From: Torymus aiolomorphi
Taxonomy: Eukaryota > Arthropoda > Insecta > Hymenoptera > Torymidae
Assembly: GCA_036365515.1 (NCBI GenBank)
Contig: CM070874.1
Span: 212,406,297 to 212,470,296, forward strand
DNA: 64,000 bases
Reading direction: 5' to 3'
The notes beneath the pieces are model-generated. The model was not told where the DNA came from, searched no databases, and saw only the letters and a program-made list of their open reading frames with translations. The translations under genes and the position numbers were made by a program. Each line of letters begins with the position of its first letter. The first letter of the stretch is position 1. Of this stretch, positions 43,913 to 55,685 are shown piece by piece.

Positions 43913-46900
43913 TTCCGCCTGCCATCAACCGATAGGTTGATTAAAATTCCAATGATGCTGATACGATGGCGAGTTGCTGACTTCCGAGTGGATTGAGAGA
44001 TCGCCGTCTTGAGTTTCTTCTTATGTGGTTGTGAGTTCTCTGATGAGGTATTCCAATATCTTCTGATAGTACCCATATACTATGTGAGGATTATCCGTAT
44101 TGAGTACCATGAACTCCACTTGATTTCGTGAGATAAGTGATGCCTTTTTGATGTTGATTGAGACCGTTGTTGAGACGACTTGCTGCCAGAGTTACTGTGT
44201 CATCCATGAAGGAGTTTCCCAACTGGACAGCTGAAATGCATTGACAGTTAGAAACCAAGTGAAACATTGAGTTTAATACCTTGATGATGAGAACAAAGCC
44301 AACGTGAGTGTATCTTCTGAATCCTTTTGGAGTGGTCGTAACGGCTTTGAGTTGAGCAAACCTTCACTTGAGTCAGCCATGATGATGAAATTCCAATTTG
44401 AGAATAATGTTGTCCATGGTCTATTGGCGACGAAGTATTATTGATTTCACCACTGCTTTCCACTTACATCATACGAAATGCTGCAGGTTGGTTGATTATC
44501 CCATGGAGTACCATCATTGATGAGAGTTGTACCAAGTTGAATTTTTGTTGAGAATGTTGCGAAGGTAGTTCTCCATTTAAAATAAACCATATGTAAGCCG
44601 TAATGTAACCATTCGGATGAGTAGCCACTGACCATGTATAGATGAACAATGATGACAATGTTGTAAGAGCGCACACAAATACAAATCCAGCACTTGTATG
44701 TTTTGGATTCACACCCTTTCGATGAGTTGATGAGTGGTCCTGCTAAATTGATCCCAGTGTGAGTGAAGGGTATTGATGGAGTGGTCCAGTGCCCTGGATA
44801 GTTGCCCCATGTGTTGCTGAGTCCGATACCTCGCACAAGTCACAATATCCGGAATGAATGACTTGGCTGGTGCTCTGCTTCCAATAATCCAAATTTCCTG
44901 CCTGATGTGTGTAAGTGAGTTTTCTCGGTGCCACCGAGAGATATTGTTATGTGAGAATGCCGAATGATCAGTGATGAGTTGACTACACCGTAGAAATGTA
45001 GCTGGAGGTTGAGTGATATTCTAGTTGAGGTTTTAACCGACCTCCTACGTAGATAATTCCTTCTGAGTGAATGTATGCAGTCAATCTATTGAATAGATGA
45101 TTCCGTGGGACTTGAGAATTTTCAGCATAGTAAATTCAAGATGGAAATGAACTTGCTGAGTTTTCTTGATCCAGAAGAATTTTCTTTGCTGATCAGATCA
45201 GCTGTGCGTCTCGTCTCTGTTGAATTTTCCCTTTTGCGGACGAGATCCCATGAATTTTTCGAATGGGATGTAGCTGCAGTGAGTGTGACCTTTGCCTCTT
45301 TCTGGAGGGTGTTCCTCGTTTTAGGAGTCTACTTGAAATGGTCATGATGAGTAATTGCCTTTGGTTGTTGGAATTATTCTTTAAGTGAGTGCAACCCTGG
45401 TTCCAACAGATTCCTTCCATCATGAGGCACGTGAGATTATGCGTGTGCATACGATATTCTGATCTGTCCATAAATGAACATGAGCGCTTGGCAACTAAAC
45501 ATTGTCCAAACATACCTTCTGAGTAACCTTACCTCTCTGAACTCCAACCTTGATAAGTTCGGGTTGAGTGTTGCCTTCCTTCTTGATGAGACTAGGAATA
45601 ATAAGCCAAGTGTGAGAAATGTGGTTTATCGTGGGGTGCTGTAGCCGTTGCCTATTGCGAAGCATTGGAAAAGCCATAAGTTTTGAGAACCCAATCCAAT
45701 TGAGTTAGATCTTCTCGAATTTCAGCCATTCTTCGCAATTGAGTTAAACTTGTTTGTCCCATGAGTACTTGAGTAGCCACAGCTATTGTAGGAGAATTTG
45801 AAAGAATAACCACAGATGAGATTGTCCATGCGGGATCGAATAGCGGTGAGTTTTGAAAGAGAATTATCCAGTTGTGATTATTTCTTGAGTGAGCGGCAAT
45901 ATCATTCAGATGTGAATTTAATTGATAGTGAAATTCGTTATAATTTGAGTAATTTCGTGACGCAATTATCATAATCTATAGCTTGAGTTGCTGGTGAGTA
46001 ATTCCTTGAGAAACATCGGCAAATTGAGTTTGCACTTTGGTTAATGAATAGCCGCCGGCCGTGCAGAACCCTGATAACTGCATGGCCCTTGTGCATGATT
46101 GTGTCCTTTCATGTAACTCCGCCGAAGTTGTCATCCATATCCTTCCAAAGAGGATTGAGTCTGTTGCTCGCGGATTATTGGTTCCTTTATTCGTCACCAG
46201 CTGAAGAAGAGTGCAGATATCCAAGTAACGTTGCTCGTGTTCCATATGTGAATTTTGCTTAAACGAAGTATGTGAGCTGGTCCGGCTCATCCATCCATGA
46301 AATGCGCAATACCATCCGTTCTAGATGCTATCATGATTGCAATTAACAGCAACTGCTTGAGGTACGTTTGAGCTTTGCCAAATGAGTTGTTCAGTACATC
46401 AGCTGAGGTTTGAGATAACCTTAATTGATGATTTGCGATACGTTCTATCACACTGCTCTTGATAAGATTAGGTTGGTAATTCGACCATAATAGTCAGCAC
46501 CTATGAGTACATCCACAGATTGAGATTTCCAAAAGGTACGATCTGCCAAGCGTAATTTCTGCGTATGGTTCCACATAAGCTGCTCACATTTCTCTGATAT
46601 CAGAGTTGATAAGACTTGGCGCATAATGTGAGCAGTGATCCTAGCCTTGAGAGTTTTATGGATGGGCTTTAAGTCTATATAAACCTTTCCTAATATATGA
46701 GTTGATTCCGTACCTCCAATTTCAATGATTGGGATAGATGAGCGTTGCCATGGAGCGTTGAGTCTTCGAATAGCATCATTTGAAATAAATCATAATTCTG
46801 ATTTTGAATGGATTAATAATCCAAGTCTGCCAGGTGTCACCGGTGTGTTGTAACATTCCAAATGCAGTGGCAATTATTGACGATTAAGTAACTGAGTATT

Positions 46901-47484
46901 GCAGTTGAGTTAACCTTGAGTATAAATGATTGCGCCAAAATCCAAATTTTGAGTGATTTTTATCCAAGTGATAAATCTTGAGTGAAAATTCCTTGGTCTT
47001 GCACCTATGTGTGACGTGCGGTATTTGATGCATAAATCCAAAAATCTGAAGCACATTGCAATTGTAAGAAAAGTAAGAAGAGTGTAATTGCATCTCTCCA
47101 TCTCGATGCAACCGTTGATTATTGTGACCGCCACAATATAACAGTGAAATTACTCCAATAGGCGCAAGTGTGATGAATAATGCCTATTCAATGTATCACT
47201 TTCGGTTGAGATCTCCTTGTAGAATTCCTGTGAGGCATCTTGCTGAGTTAACTGCTAAGGCAGCGCTGAATTTGTACGTCCACACAGTGATCCACATGTA
47301 GTGATGAGTTTCACTGAGGTTGTCCGTTTGAGAGTTGAGAGTGTCCAAGTCACTGGTGAGAATCGCATCCATGAGTCTGTCAATCTCCTAGGCCTCAGCA
47401 TCCTCAGCCATGATCCAATGCATGTAAACAGTTCAGTCAATGAGTAAAATGCACTGACTCTAACACACACCACAGCATGTTTTA
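43913..47484 (-). pseudogene. Degenerate interior of BEL-A with an integrase fragment
   Basis: Short open frames on the - strand, none above 137 residues. At 44447-44836 the reading IPFTHTGINLAGPL followed by KTYKCWICICV matches the start of a BEL integrase core (the first catalytic Asp would lie in this segment but reads Asn). The rest (45193-46290 and 46884-47473) has no motif that I can place. Capsid, protease and RT cannot be recognised, so they are deleted or mutated beyond recognition. Confidence 0.5.
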
Positions 47485-47501
47485 TCCGGCTCGAAGGACC
47501 A
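47485..47501 (-). promoter_or_regulatory. Primer-binding site of BEL-A
   Basis: On the element strand TGGTCCTTCGAGCCGGA, two bases inside the 5' LTR. The same 17 bases occur at 57661-57677 in BEL-B, so both use the same tRNA primer. Confidence 0.7.
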
Positions 47502-47503
47502 AA

Positions 47504-49094
47504 TGTTTGAGAATTCCATAAATTATAATGAGGACATGCTGTGGGTGTTTACAAAATAAATTGAGAGCCAAATACTTCAGTCAATTAAATTTCAATATAT
47601 TATAAAACTGTTTATAAATTATTTTCTATTACATAGTTACATTAAGTTATTTAAAATTTGATATAAAGGTTGGTGCAAAATTAATATTACTGTGTGAAAA
47701 AATTACAATAAGGAGTTAAGTGTATGACTGTTACATAATTCTGAGTGTATGAGTGTTACAAAATTCTGTGAGTATTGGTGAGTTTGCTGTTTGAGTGTAT
47801 GAGTTTTTTGTGTGACGTTGCGAATCACTGATGAGAGTGATAACCATACAATAAGCAACACAATCAATTATTATTGAGTTGATTGTGGTTCAGTTTTCAA
47901 TGATAAGACACGATTAGGTATTACTGACCTAATCGTGCCTAAGTATTTCCTAATTATACCGCGTGGCTATGCGTTCCGTATAGCAGCGCACCTTTGTATA
48001 AAATGGCCGCATGTAATTGAGTTGTTACCTTCTCGTACGTAGAGGTTATATTAATCCTTACGCTGATGAGTTGGTTCCATGATGGTGATTCCGCAACGAA
48101 GATGAGCAGTTGAGAAGAGCCGTATGTTGAGCATGATGATTAAAATGAAACAGCCGGTGAGATGAGTGTGAGGATGCGAAGCAGCCGATGAGAGAGGCCA
48201 TATCAGCAATCCTGTTGAGTTTGGCGTAGCAGTTGCTGAGATGTGTTGCCTCGTTACTAGCTAGATGCAGCAAGCCGTCCTGGGTTGCGCATTGCGACAC
48301 AACCCTGCTGTAAGGAGTTGCCATATGAGAATGTCCGGGTGAAAAGCTGCCTCGTGGTGTGCTCAAAGCATCGAGCGCCGGTGAGAAGAATGCCGCTTGA
48401 GTATCACCGCCGTGTGAGAACACCAGTGAAGTCTCCTTCTTAAGAGCAGCCTCCAAAGTGTAGCAGATGCCGCTTGAGTATCACCGCCGTTTGAGAATCA
48501 CTGCCGCTCTAGAAGACACCGCACGAGCAGTCTAAGCACTTCGTGGCAAGCACGCAATGGACTATAACCGTGTGATAACTGCCGCTGTATGATCGTAGCC
48601 GCGTGAGTCGATGCCTTATGATATCCATGTGGAGAGTGTGAGCAAGATCACACTTGAGTCCATCCGATGAGAATTGCCGAGGATGTCCGCACTGAATCTC
48701 CACGTGGCCTACCATTACACGAGTGGAGTTTGAGAAGAGTAAGAATGCCACACTTGAGTCCATCCGGTGTAAGAGCTGCCGAACTTGTGCACTAAAACTC
48801 TCCACGAGGCCGACCGTTACATGGATACTAACTGAATGAGAGAATTGAGAGAGCACTTCCGTCTTCTTCCTCTCCTCGTTGTTACCGAGGAGTGAGTCAA
48901 ATCAGCGTCTCTCTCATTTACATGTGCAAGCATGAGAGAGACAGCATGATTTTTGCCATACTCGGCTAATCAGTATAGCGATTCAGCTGTTCCGCAGAGA
49001 ACAGCTGCTGAGTGCTGCCGTAGCGCGGCCGCCTGCTGAGTTATCCCTTAGTCGCGCAACCGCGGGAAATTCTAATATTGATATTTCCCAAACA
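47504..49094 (-). repeat. 5' LTR of BEL-A
   Basis: 1591 bp; direct copy of 42310-43912 with small indels (for example 15 bp fewer near 48415), followed by TGTAT. Confidence 0.8.
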
Positions 49095-50430
49095 TGTATA
49101 CTCAACTAAATTTAGAACAAAAGTATATTTTTGAGAAATTATTAAATAATGAACATGAGATTGATTTTATAGACGTTCCTGGTTGTTCAGGTAAAACATT
49201 TTTATACAAAACATTAATTTTTTACTTTTTGTCTAAAGAAAAAATAATGTTATCAATGGCTTGGACTGGTATTGCGTCAATACTATTACCAAAAGGAATG
49301 ACAAGTCATAAAACATTTCAATTACCTTTAGATTTAGAAAGTATAGAAAGTGCATTTTTAAAATTAGACTCTGATAAGAAAAAATTACGGGAAGTAGATG
49401 CAATAATTTGGGAAGAAGCATCAATGATACCAAAAAAAGTTTTAGACATTGTAGATAAAACATTAAAAGATGTTTGTAATAATAATTTATCATTTGGGGG
49501 GAAATTAATTGTATTAGGAGGAGATTTTCGGCAAATTCTTCCAGTTATTAAAAACGGTTGTAGAAACACAATTATAAAAGAAACAATAAAATATTCAGAT
49601 ATTGGGCCACTTTTCAATATAATGAAGTTAAAAAAAAATATTCGTTCTAACAATGAAGAATTCGCTTCATTTTTATTAGATGTTGGAGAGGGAACAATTA
49701 ATCCATTCAAAGTACCAAACAGTTGGAAAACTGACGATGTTTGTTTGAAAATATATAAAGATATAAATTATAATTTATCTATGAATAGTGTCATTTTAAC
49801 GTCTCATAATAAAGATTCAACTATTCTGAATAATAAAATATTAAAATTGATCTATAGTGATGAAATGACTTATTATAGTATAGATACTGCTACATATAAA
49901 GGTGTTGATCTATCAGATGATAATATTTACATAAATTTTCCTATTGAATATTTGCATAATATTCGTGAAGGTTTACCTCCACATAAATTAAATCTGAAAA
50001 TTAATGCGATAGTAATGTTAATAAGAAACTTAAGTATAAACGATGGTTTATGTAATGGAACGCGATTAAAAATAATTAGACTATTTAAGTACAATGTAGA
50101 AGCTGAAATAATAACAGGTGAAAAATCAGGAAATAAAGTTTTTACACCGAGAATAACATTAACTACTGCAGAATCGTCTTCATTACCATTTATAATTAAT
50201 AGAAAACAATTTCCTATCCTCTTAGCTTTTTGTATTACAATAAATAAATCACAAGGACAAAGTTTTGATGCTATAGGTATTTATATTAGAAAACCATTGT
50301 TTTGACATGGACAATTATATGTTGCACTATCTAGATGTAGGAATCCTAATAAAATATTTATTCAAAATGATTCGGAAAATACAGAGGAAATTATCAATAT
50401 TGTGTGAAAAGAAATTTTTGATGAACAATT
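49095..50430 (+). pseudogene. Helitron helicase fragment 4 (Pif1-type)
   Basis: An SF1B DNA helicase of Pif1 type that unwinds DNA during rolling-circle transposition. Motifs: Walker A VPGCSGKTFLYK, with Val in place of the usual first Gly; Walker B region VDAIIWEEASM; GGDFRQILPV; then NGTRLKI and ITINKSQGQSF. A TGA at 50303-50305 falls just before HGQLYVALSRCR (motif VI), and a further stop lies about 100 bp on. The frame enters from fragment 3 across the BEL-A target duplication; the ATG at 49094 is made by chance with the last LTR base, so it is not a natural start. Confidence 0.85.
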
Positions 50431-50519
50431 ATAATTATTCTTATATTTATTATGTAATAAAATTACAAATTATTTTTTATAATATTTATATTAATTCAAA
50501 GTATATTAAATTAAAAAAC

Positions 50520-50913
50520 ATGGTAGACCAAGGTGATGATACCATTACGTTGGGATCCAAAAGAAAAAAAATTTATAGAAGTTCACACCATTGAACAAGC
50601 TCAAATTTTAGACGATTTAAATAAACAGTTGTTAGAACATGACCACGAGGACAATAATTATATGAACAATTTAATAGATGAATATAATAATCATTTAAAC
50701 CAAAATAAATCAGAATTTCCAGTATTATGGGACCCAGAAAAAAAAAATGTAGACATGTATACATTGGAAGAAGAAAATCGACTGTCCGAATTAAATACAA
50801 AAATAGAAGAAAATATAAAAGAAACAAATAAGTATAATGAATATTTAGAGGAGCCATTGAAAGAATATAATTTCAATTATATAAAAAATCTAATTGAAAA
50901 TCTTAGTAGATAA
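50520..50913 (+). pseudogene. Small acidic ORF downstream of the helicase, one frameshift
   Basis: An ATG at 50520 begins a frame that shifts by one base near 50540, after which 50533-50913 is open to a stop. The product of about 130 residues is charged, helical and likely coiled-coil. It contains an internal duplication: WDPKEKKFIEVHTIEQ and, 50 residues on, WDPEKKNVDMYTLEEE. I do not recognise it. It lies between the helicase and the right minisatellite in the same orientation, so it may be an accessory Helitron gene. Confidence 0.45.
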
Positions 50914-50919
50914 TTGGTC

Positions 50920-51020
50920 TGCTTTCAGAAACCTTCAAAATTGGTCTACTTTTATTGACTTTTAAATTAAAAAAAAAATGTATTAAAAAATGTCTTAATT
51001 GGTCTGCTTTCATCAACATT
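50920..51020 (+). repeat. Right minisatellite of the Helitron, first part
   Basis: Units with TTGGTCTGCTTTCA and CTTCAAAATTGGTCT, reverse complement of the array at 26690-27060. BEL-B is inserted in it; the array continues at 58283. Confidence 0.7.
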
Positions 51021-51542
51021 TGTAACTATAAACTATAGTTTTCGCGCACAAAAATTATACTTGAGTCGCAAAGATAAGGTTTTAAGGTTTTTTATTATTT
51101 TTAAGGTTTAAGTAAGTACAATGTTACTCGCATGAAGATCAGTAAACGAATGAGCTTTCGCTACCTGACGAGAATATTGTTTTTTTCCTGTTGTCATGGA
51201 AATAACTCTTTCCTTTGTTCTCCAAATCGAACGTCTCTATGGCGAACCGTCCGCAAAGAACTTCAGTTCCTTTGCCCCGTAATTTTCATCTTTTATCGGA
51301 CACTGATATGACCGGTGATGAGAAACAAAAGCGACCCCGGACAAACCTCATAGAATGCCGTGCGCGCACGCCTACGCATCGGCTACTATGTTTCCCGATG
51401 CGGCGAGACATTCTTACCTCCCTTTCTCTCTTTCTCACACCCTCTTTCTCTCTCGCTCTCTCTCTCTCTCTCGTTAAGCAGGAAATTTTAATAATAATAA
51501 TACATTAAATATTTATTTTATACTTAAATTGATACAGTTACA
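51021..51542 (-). repeat. 3' LTR of BEL-B
   Basis: 522 bp. Contains a CT-rich microsatellite at about 51430-51472. Matches 57681-58277 apart from a duplication there. Confidence 0.85.
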
Positions 51543-51576
51543 TTCTCTTCCCCGTACAAAACTTACGGTTTTGTAC

Positions 51577-52460
51577 TTAACAAAAACGGATTAATTTTCT
51601 AGTCGGACGTACAAGCAAGCCGTTTGCTGTTCTAACTTCCGCTACACGCACCTGACCGTCAGCGCCAGGCATAACACGTTCGATAATACCTTTTCTCCAT
51701 TGATTCCGACTTACATTGTCATCTAAAATTAGAACAAGATCGTCCTTTTTCAAAGGCTCATCTGCATTTTGCCACTTTTTTCTCGGAATCAATGTGGGTA
51801 GGTATTCCCGCAACCACCTGCGCCAAAATAAGTCGGCGTATGTTTGTGCGATTTTCCAGTCCTTTCGTGTACATTCAACCTGTGCATCGCATCGCCCGAA
51901 TCTAATTTCCCCTGACGAAGACCCAATCAGAAAATGGTTAGGCGTAAGCGCTTCTTGATCTCGTAAGTCAAACGATATATGAGTTAACGGTCGCGAATTG
52001 ACGCAATGTTCTACCTCTAACAACGTAGTTAATAAAACCTCTTCTCGCGCAGCTCTACCTTTCAAAATTACCATAAGTGCAGTCTTAAAAAATCGCTCCC
52101 ATGCACCTCCCATATGCGATGCGCTCGGAGGGTTAAATTTCCATTTTATTTTATTCTCGGACTTATTAATGCAATCGTTTTCAAATTCTTTGTATACTTT
52201 TTTCAACTCATTACACATACCCCGGAAATTTGTTCCGTTATCGCAATATATAATTTCTGGCTTTCCCCGTCGTGCTATAAATCGTTTTAAAGTTAATATT
52301 GCAGAATTCGTACTTAAACTGCTCGCTAATTCGATGTGAATAGCCCTAGTACTCATGCAAGTGAATAAAGCTCCCCACCTCTTTTCTCTCCTTCTACCTA
52401 TTTTTACTTCCATGGGCCCAAAATAATCGAGCCCGCAATGAGTAAAAGGCCGAAGACGAT
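51577..52460 (-). pseudogene. pol: Integrase core and C-terminal part of BEL-B
   Basis: The DDE core has GLDYFGPME (first Asp), IIYCDNGTNFRG (second Asp) and SHMGGAWERFFKT (Glu), so the catalytic triad is present. A BEL-type C-terminal region follows (DNVSRNQWRKGIIERVMPGADGQVRVAEVRT). It ends 34 bp from the 3' LTR. An annotated start inside it (52413) would be artificial; the protein should come from the Gag-Pol precursor. Confidence 0.85.
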
Positions 52461-53690
52461 AGCTAGTCTCGCAAGAGGTAAAGCTGACATTTTTGGCTGC
52501 GCAGGGTTAGCTCGAAGAATCCTACAGATTAAACATTTACTAACTATATTACGCAAACTTTGACGCAATCCAACTATCCAAAATTTTTGTTTTAATTCAT
52601 TTAAAATCGTGTCGTGACTCCCATGAAAATATCTTTCGTGATAATCTTTAATTAATAACTGTGTAACTTGTTCTTTTGCATCTAAAATAATCGGCTCACA
52701 TGAAAAATCATTTACTGAAAAAAGTGATAAACGACCTTCAGCGCGAAGTAAACCTTCCTCTATTTTCGGGTTTAAGTTAAAAATGCGACTACCTTTAGAT
52801 ATAGTTCTGGATTTTTCTAATGCGTGAAGTTCTTGAAAAAACGAATGCGGTTGGCTATTTTTAAAACAATAATTTTCTGCTTTTACCCTTTGCTCAAATA
52901 CTGTATCATGTTTCTTAGGATTATACTTAATAAATTTCTTACGTAAACAATCTAATGCCTGATACACTCTAATAACTACACCTATAAGTCGCTTCCACGT
53001 AGAATATCGCGAAAAGTCAATAACAGGCGAGGCAAGAATCGCGTTTTCTTTAGAAACATGAGCAATAATGTTTTTTATTTCTAAGCAGTCCGAATTTACT
53101 TCAGCAGAATTTAACTCTACAGACTCCTTCGGCCAATGAACTTCAGATTGACGTAAAAAAGAAGGACCTTCTAACCACCTGCTTCCTTTATTAAGCGCAT
53201 CGGGTGTGTCCCTAGTACCGTCGTCAGCGGGGTTTTCTACTGTTGGAACCCACCTCCATTCTGAAATTTCCGAACTCTCACTGATTTCCCCTAAACGCGT
53301 TGCCACGAATATTTTAAAATGTCGAGGGTCTTTTCTGATCCAATGCAAAACTGTCTTTGAATCGGACCAAAAAATACGCCGAACGATTTTAAAATCATGC
53401 TCTTCTTTAATCATTTTCGCGATTCGCGTAGCTATCAAAGCTGCTTGAAGTTCAAGTCGTGGTATCGTCATAACTTTCAGAGGCGCAACTCGACTTTTTG
53501 CCGCAATAAAAGAGACGCGGTATGCATCGCCCGGAAGAATAAAACGCCAATAAGCAACGGTCGCATATGCCTTTTCACTAGCATCGCAAAATACGTGTAA
53601 CTCGGCTAATCTTTGTTGCGATTCAAGAATTTGATAACACCGAGCAATACGGAATGATTTTAATTTACCTAATTCGTAAAGCCATTGCTT
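52404..53690 (-). pseudogene. pol: RNase H and integrase zinc-finger part of BEL-B pol
   Basis: It continues in the same frame after the TAG. RNase H: HVFCDASEKAYATVAYW, PRLELQAALI, WSDSKTVLHWI. Then the integrase N-terminal finger: HERYFHGSH and CLICRILRANP with His/His and Cys/Cys. A shift at about 52455-52465 moves the reading to another frame, where RPFTHCGLDYFGP opens the integrase core. The tail of this ORF after LARLA is out-of-frame sequence. Confidence 0.85.
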
Positions 53691-55685
53691 CTACCGTTTA
53701 AATTCATTTTCGTGTAAAGGGTCATTCCAATCTATGCCGCTTGACCAAATGTCCTGCATTAAAATTCGAGCTTTAATAGTAAGAGGAGATAGAAATCTAA
53801 GAGGATCAAAGACGGACATAATCACACTTAAAAATTCTTTTTTTAACGGAACTTTTTGACCATTTAATAATTCAGGAGTAATTTTATTTATGTTAATTTT
53901 AAAAAGAAATTCGTCGGTTACATTTGACCATTGTAAACCAAGTACTTTCTCGACTTCTAATTCGTTGGCTATTTTACAGGGTTGATTAGAATTGCTCGAA
54001 TTACTAATTTCGCCTAAAATTGGTGCATAATTACTTGCCCACCCGTGCGTCTCCCAATTGGCATGTTCACTTATTGCTTTTACTTCAACAACACGACGAG
54101 AAGCCTCTTCTATAGAACTACAACTATCGAGAAAATCATCCATATAGCAGTTTTCGATTACACTATTTGCTGATTCGGGATATTCTGATGAAAATAAACT
54201 AGCATTTCTATTTTTAATATATAACGCTGTGCACGGAGAAGACGTTGCGCCAAATAAAACTGAGGTCATTACGTACTCTTTTGGTTCGGACGTTCTATCG
54301 CTACCTCTCCAAAGAAAACGTTGCGCGTTTCGATCTTGTTCGCGAATTTTTATTTTCAAAAACATGTCACGAAGATCGGCCTTAATCGCGAATGCATATT
54401 GCCTAAAACGCATTATAACGCCTGGTAATGACTTCAAAAGACTAGGGCCGGATAAAAGCAGTTTATTAAAACTAACGTTAGCTGTTTCTGCCGCCGCGTC
54501 GAACACTAATCGCACTTTTCCCGGCTTATTCGGATTCTGTACGCCAAAATGTGCAAGGTACCACAATCTTGAATTATCAGATAAGGTTGACGCTACTTCC
54601 GCGTACCCGTTATCTAATAGTCGTTGGATTTCTCGATAATATAGTTCCGCGAATTCTTTATTGCGGTCTAGCTTACGCTCTAAAAGTTGAAGTCTTCGAA
54701 ACGCGGTTGTTCGTCCATTTAAAGGTATTGCGTCGTCGGATTTCCATAAAAGCCCCACTTCCCACGAGCCATTTATATACCGGCTTGTTTTGTCAAAAAT
54801 TTCCATCGCCCGTTTGTCTGATTCTGAAACCTTTTTAAAATTATTCACGCCTAATGATTCTAGATCAAAATATAATTTTATTTCCTTATTTAGCTTGCTA
54901 TAGTTTTTACAGCACGATAAGCAATTTTCCTCAGTTTTTTCTCTAACGATCGAATTGACTTGAACTGTATCTCCTTCTCGAATCTGACCATGAATTGACC
55001 AACCCAATAAACATCTAGACATTATAAGTTTTACCGTACTCAAAATATGGAATTCTCGTGTTAGTATTAAATTACAGTGACTTTGACCTATCAACATTGC
55101 TGGAGCTTCTTTGTATGGTTTAACACATACACCTGTTTCTTTTAAGCAAAAATCAGATAACTTTGAGCTTATGCATTGCATGGGAAGTGCTAGATTTTCC
55201 ACGACTAAAACGTTCTGAAGATGATAAAAAGCAGAATCGGATTTAATTTTCAAATTTACCTTTTTATACGCAAACATTTGCATGTTTCCATCACCTATGC
55301 CCTTTAAGGTTACATTTACAGATGAACTTCTCGCTTTTATTTCGTAAATAACTACTGAATTTATCAGAGTCACAGTTGAGCCTTCATCTAACAAGGCATA
55401 AATGAATTTTGAAGACTTACAACCAAACACATGCACAGGTACTATTTTTAAATATGTATTTGAATCTAGTCAACTTTCAGTATTATTTTTATTAACGCTC
55501 TCATTTTTTACATTTTCAGAGTCACTCGACCTTAGATGTGTTTGATTATTTTCTTTTCTTTCACCCACATGTAAAAGAACATGATGAGGAGAACTACAAA
55601 TACTACAATGATTTTTTTTGCAAAGATCACGCGAATGACCCTGTCGTAAGCAAATAAAACATAAACGCGATGACCTTGCGATTTT
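53691..55685 (-). pseudogene. pol: Knuckle-protease-RT part of BEL-B pol
   Basis: Same frame as gag. After the TAG the reading runs through CFICLRQGHSRDLC, meets a TGA at 55470-55472, then an uninterrupted 581 residues: protease LLDEGSTVTLI, the BEL linker (LGWSIHG), and RT with VRLVFDAAAET, IKADLRDMFLKI, MTSVLFGATSSP and CYMDDFLDS (YMDD-type catalytic site). It is closed by a TAG at 53691-53693. All RT motifs look unaltered. It would make DNA from element RNA in capsids. Confidence 0.9.

Larger units (their letters stand above)
42310..49094 (-). mobile_element. BEL/Pao-type LTR element A, strongly degenerate inside
   Basis: Direct LTRs of about 1.6 kb (42310-43912 and 47504-49094) with TGTTTG...CAAACA ends and a 5-bp target duplication TGTAT at 42305-42309 and 49095-49099. 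The primer site next to the right LTR sets - orientation and is identical to that of BEL-B. Only 3.6 kb lies between the LTRs, too short for a complete BEL. Integrase is the only domain I can recognise. LTRs are very similar to each other, so the insertion is recent, and the internal damage was probably already there in the source copy. LTRs and interior are saturated with TGAG. Confidence 0.75.
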
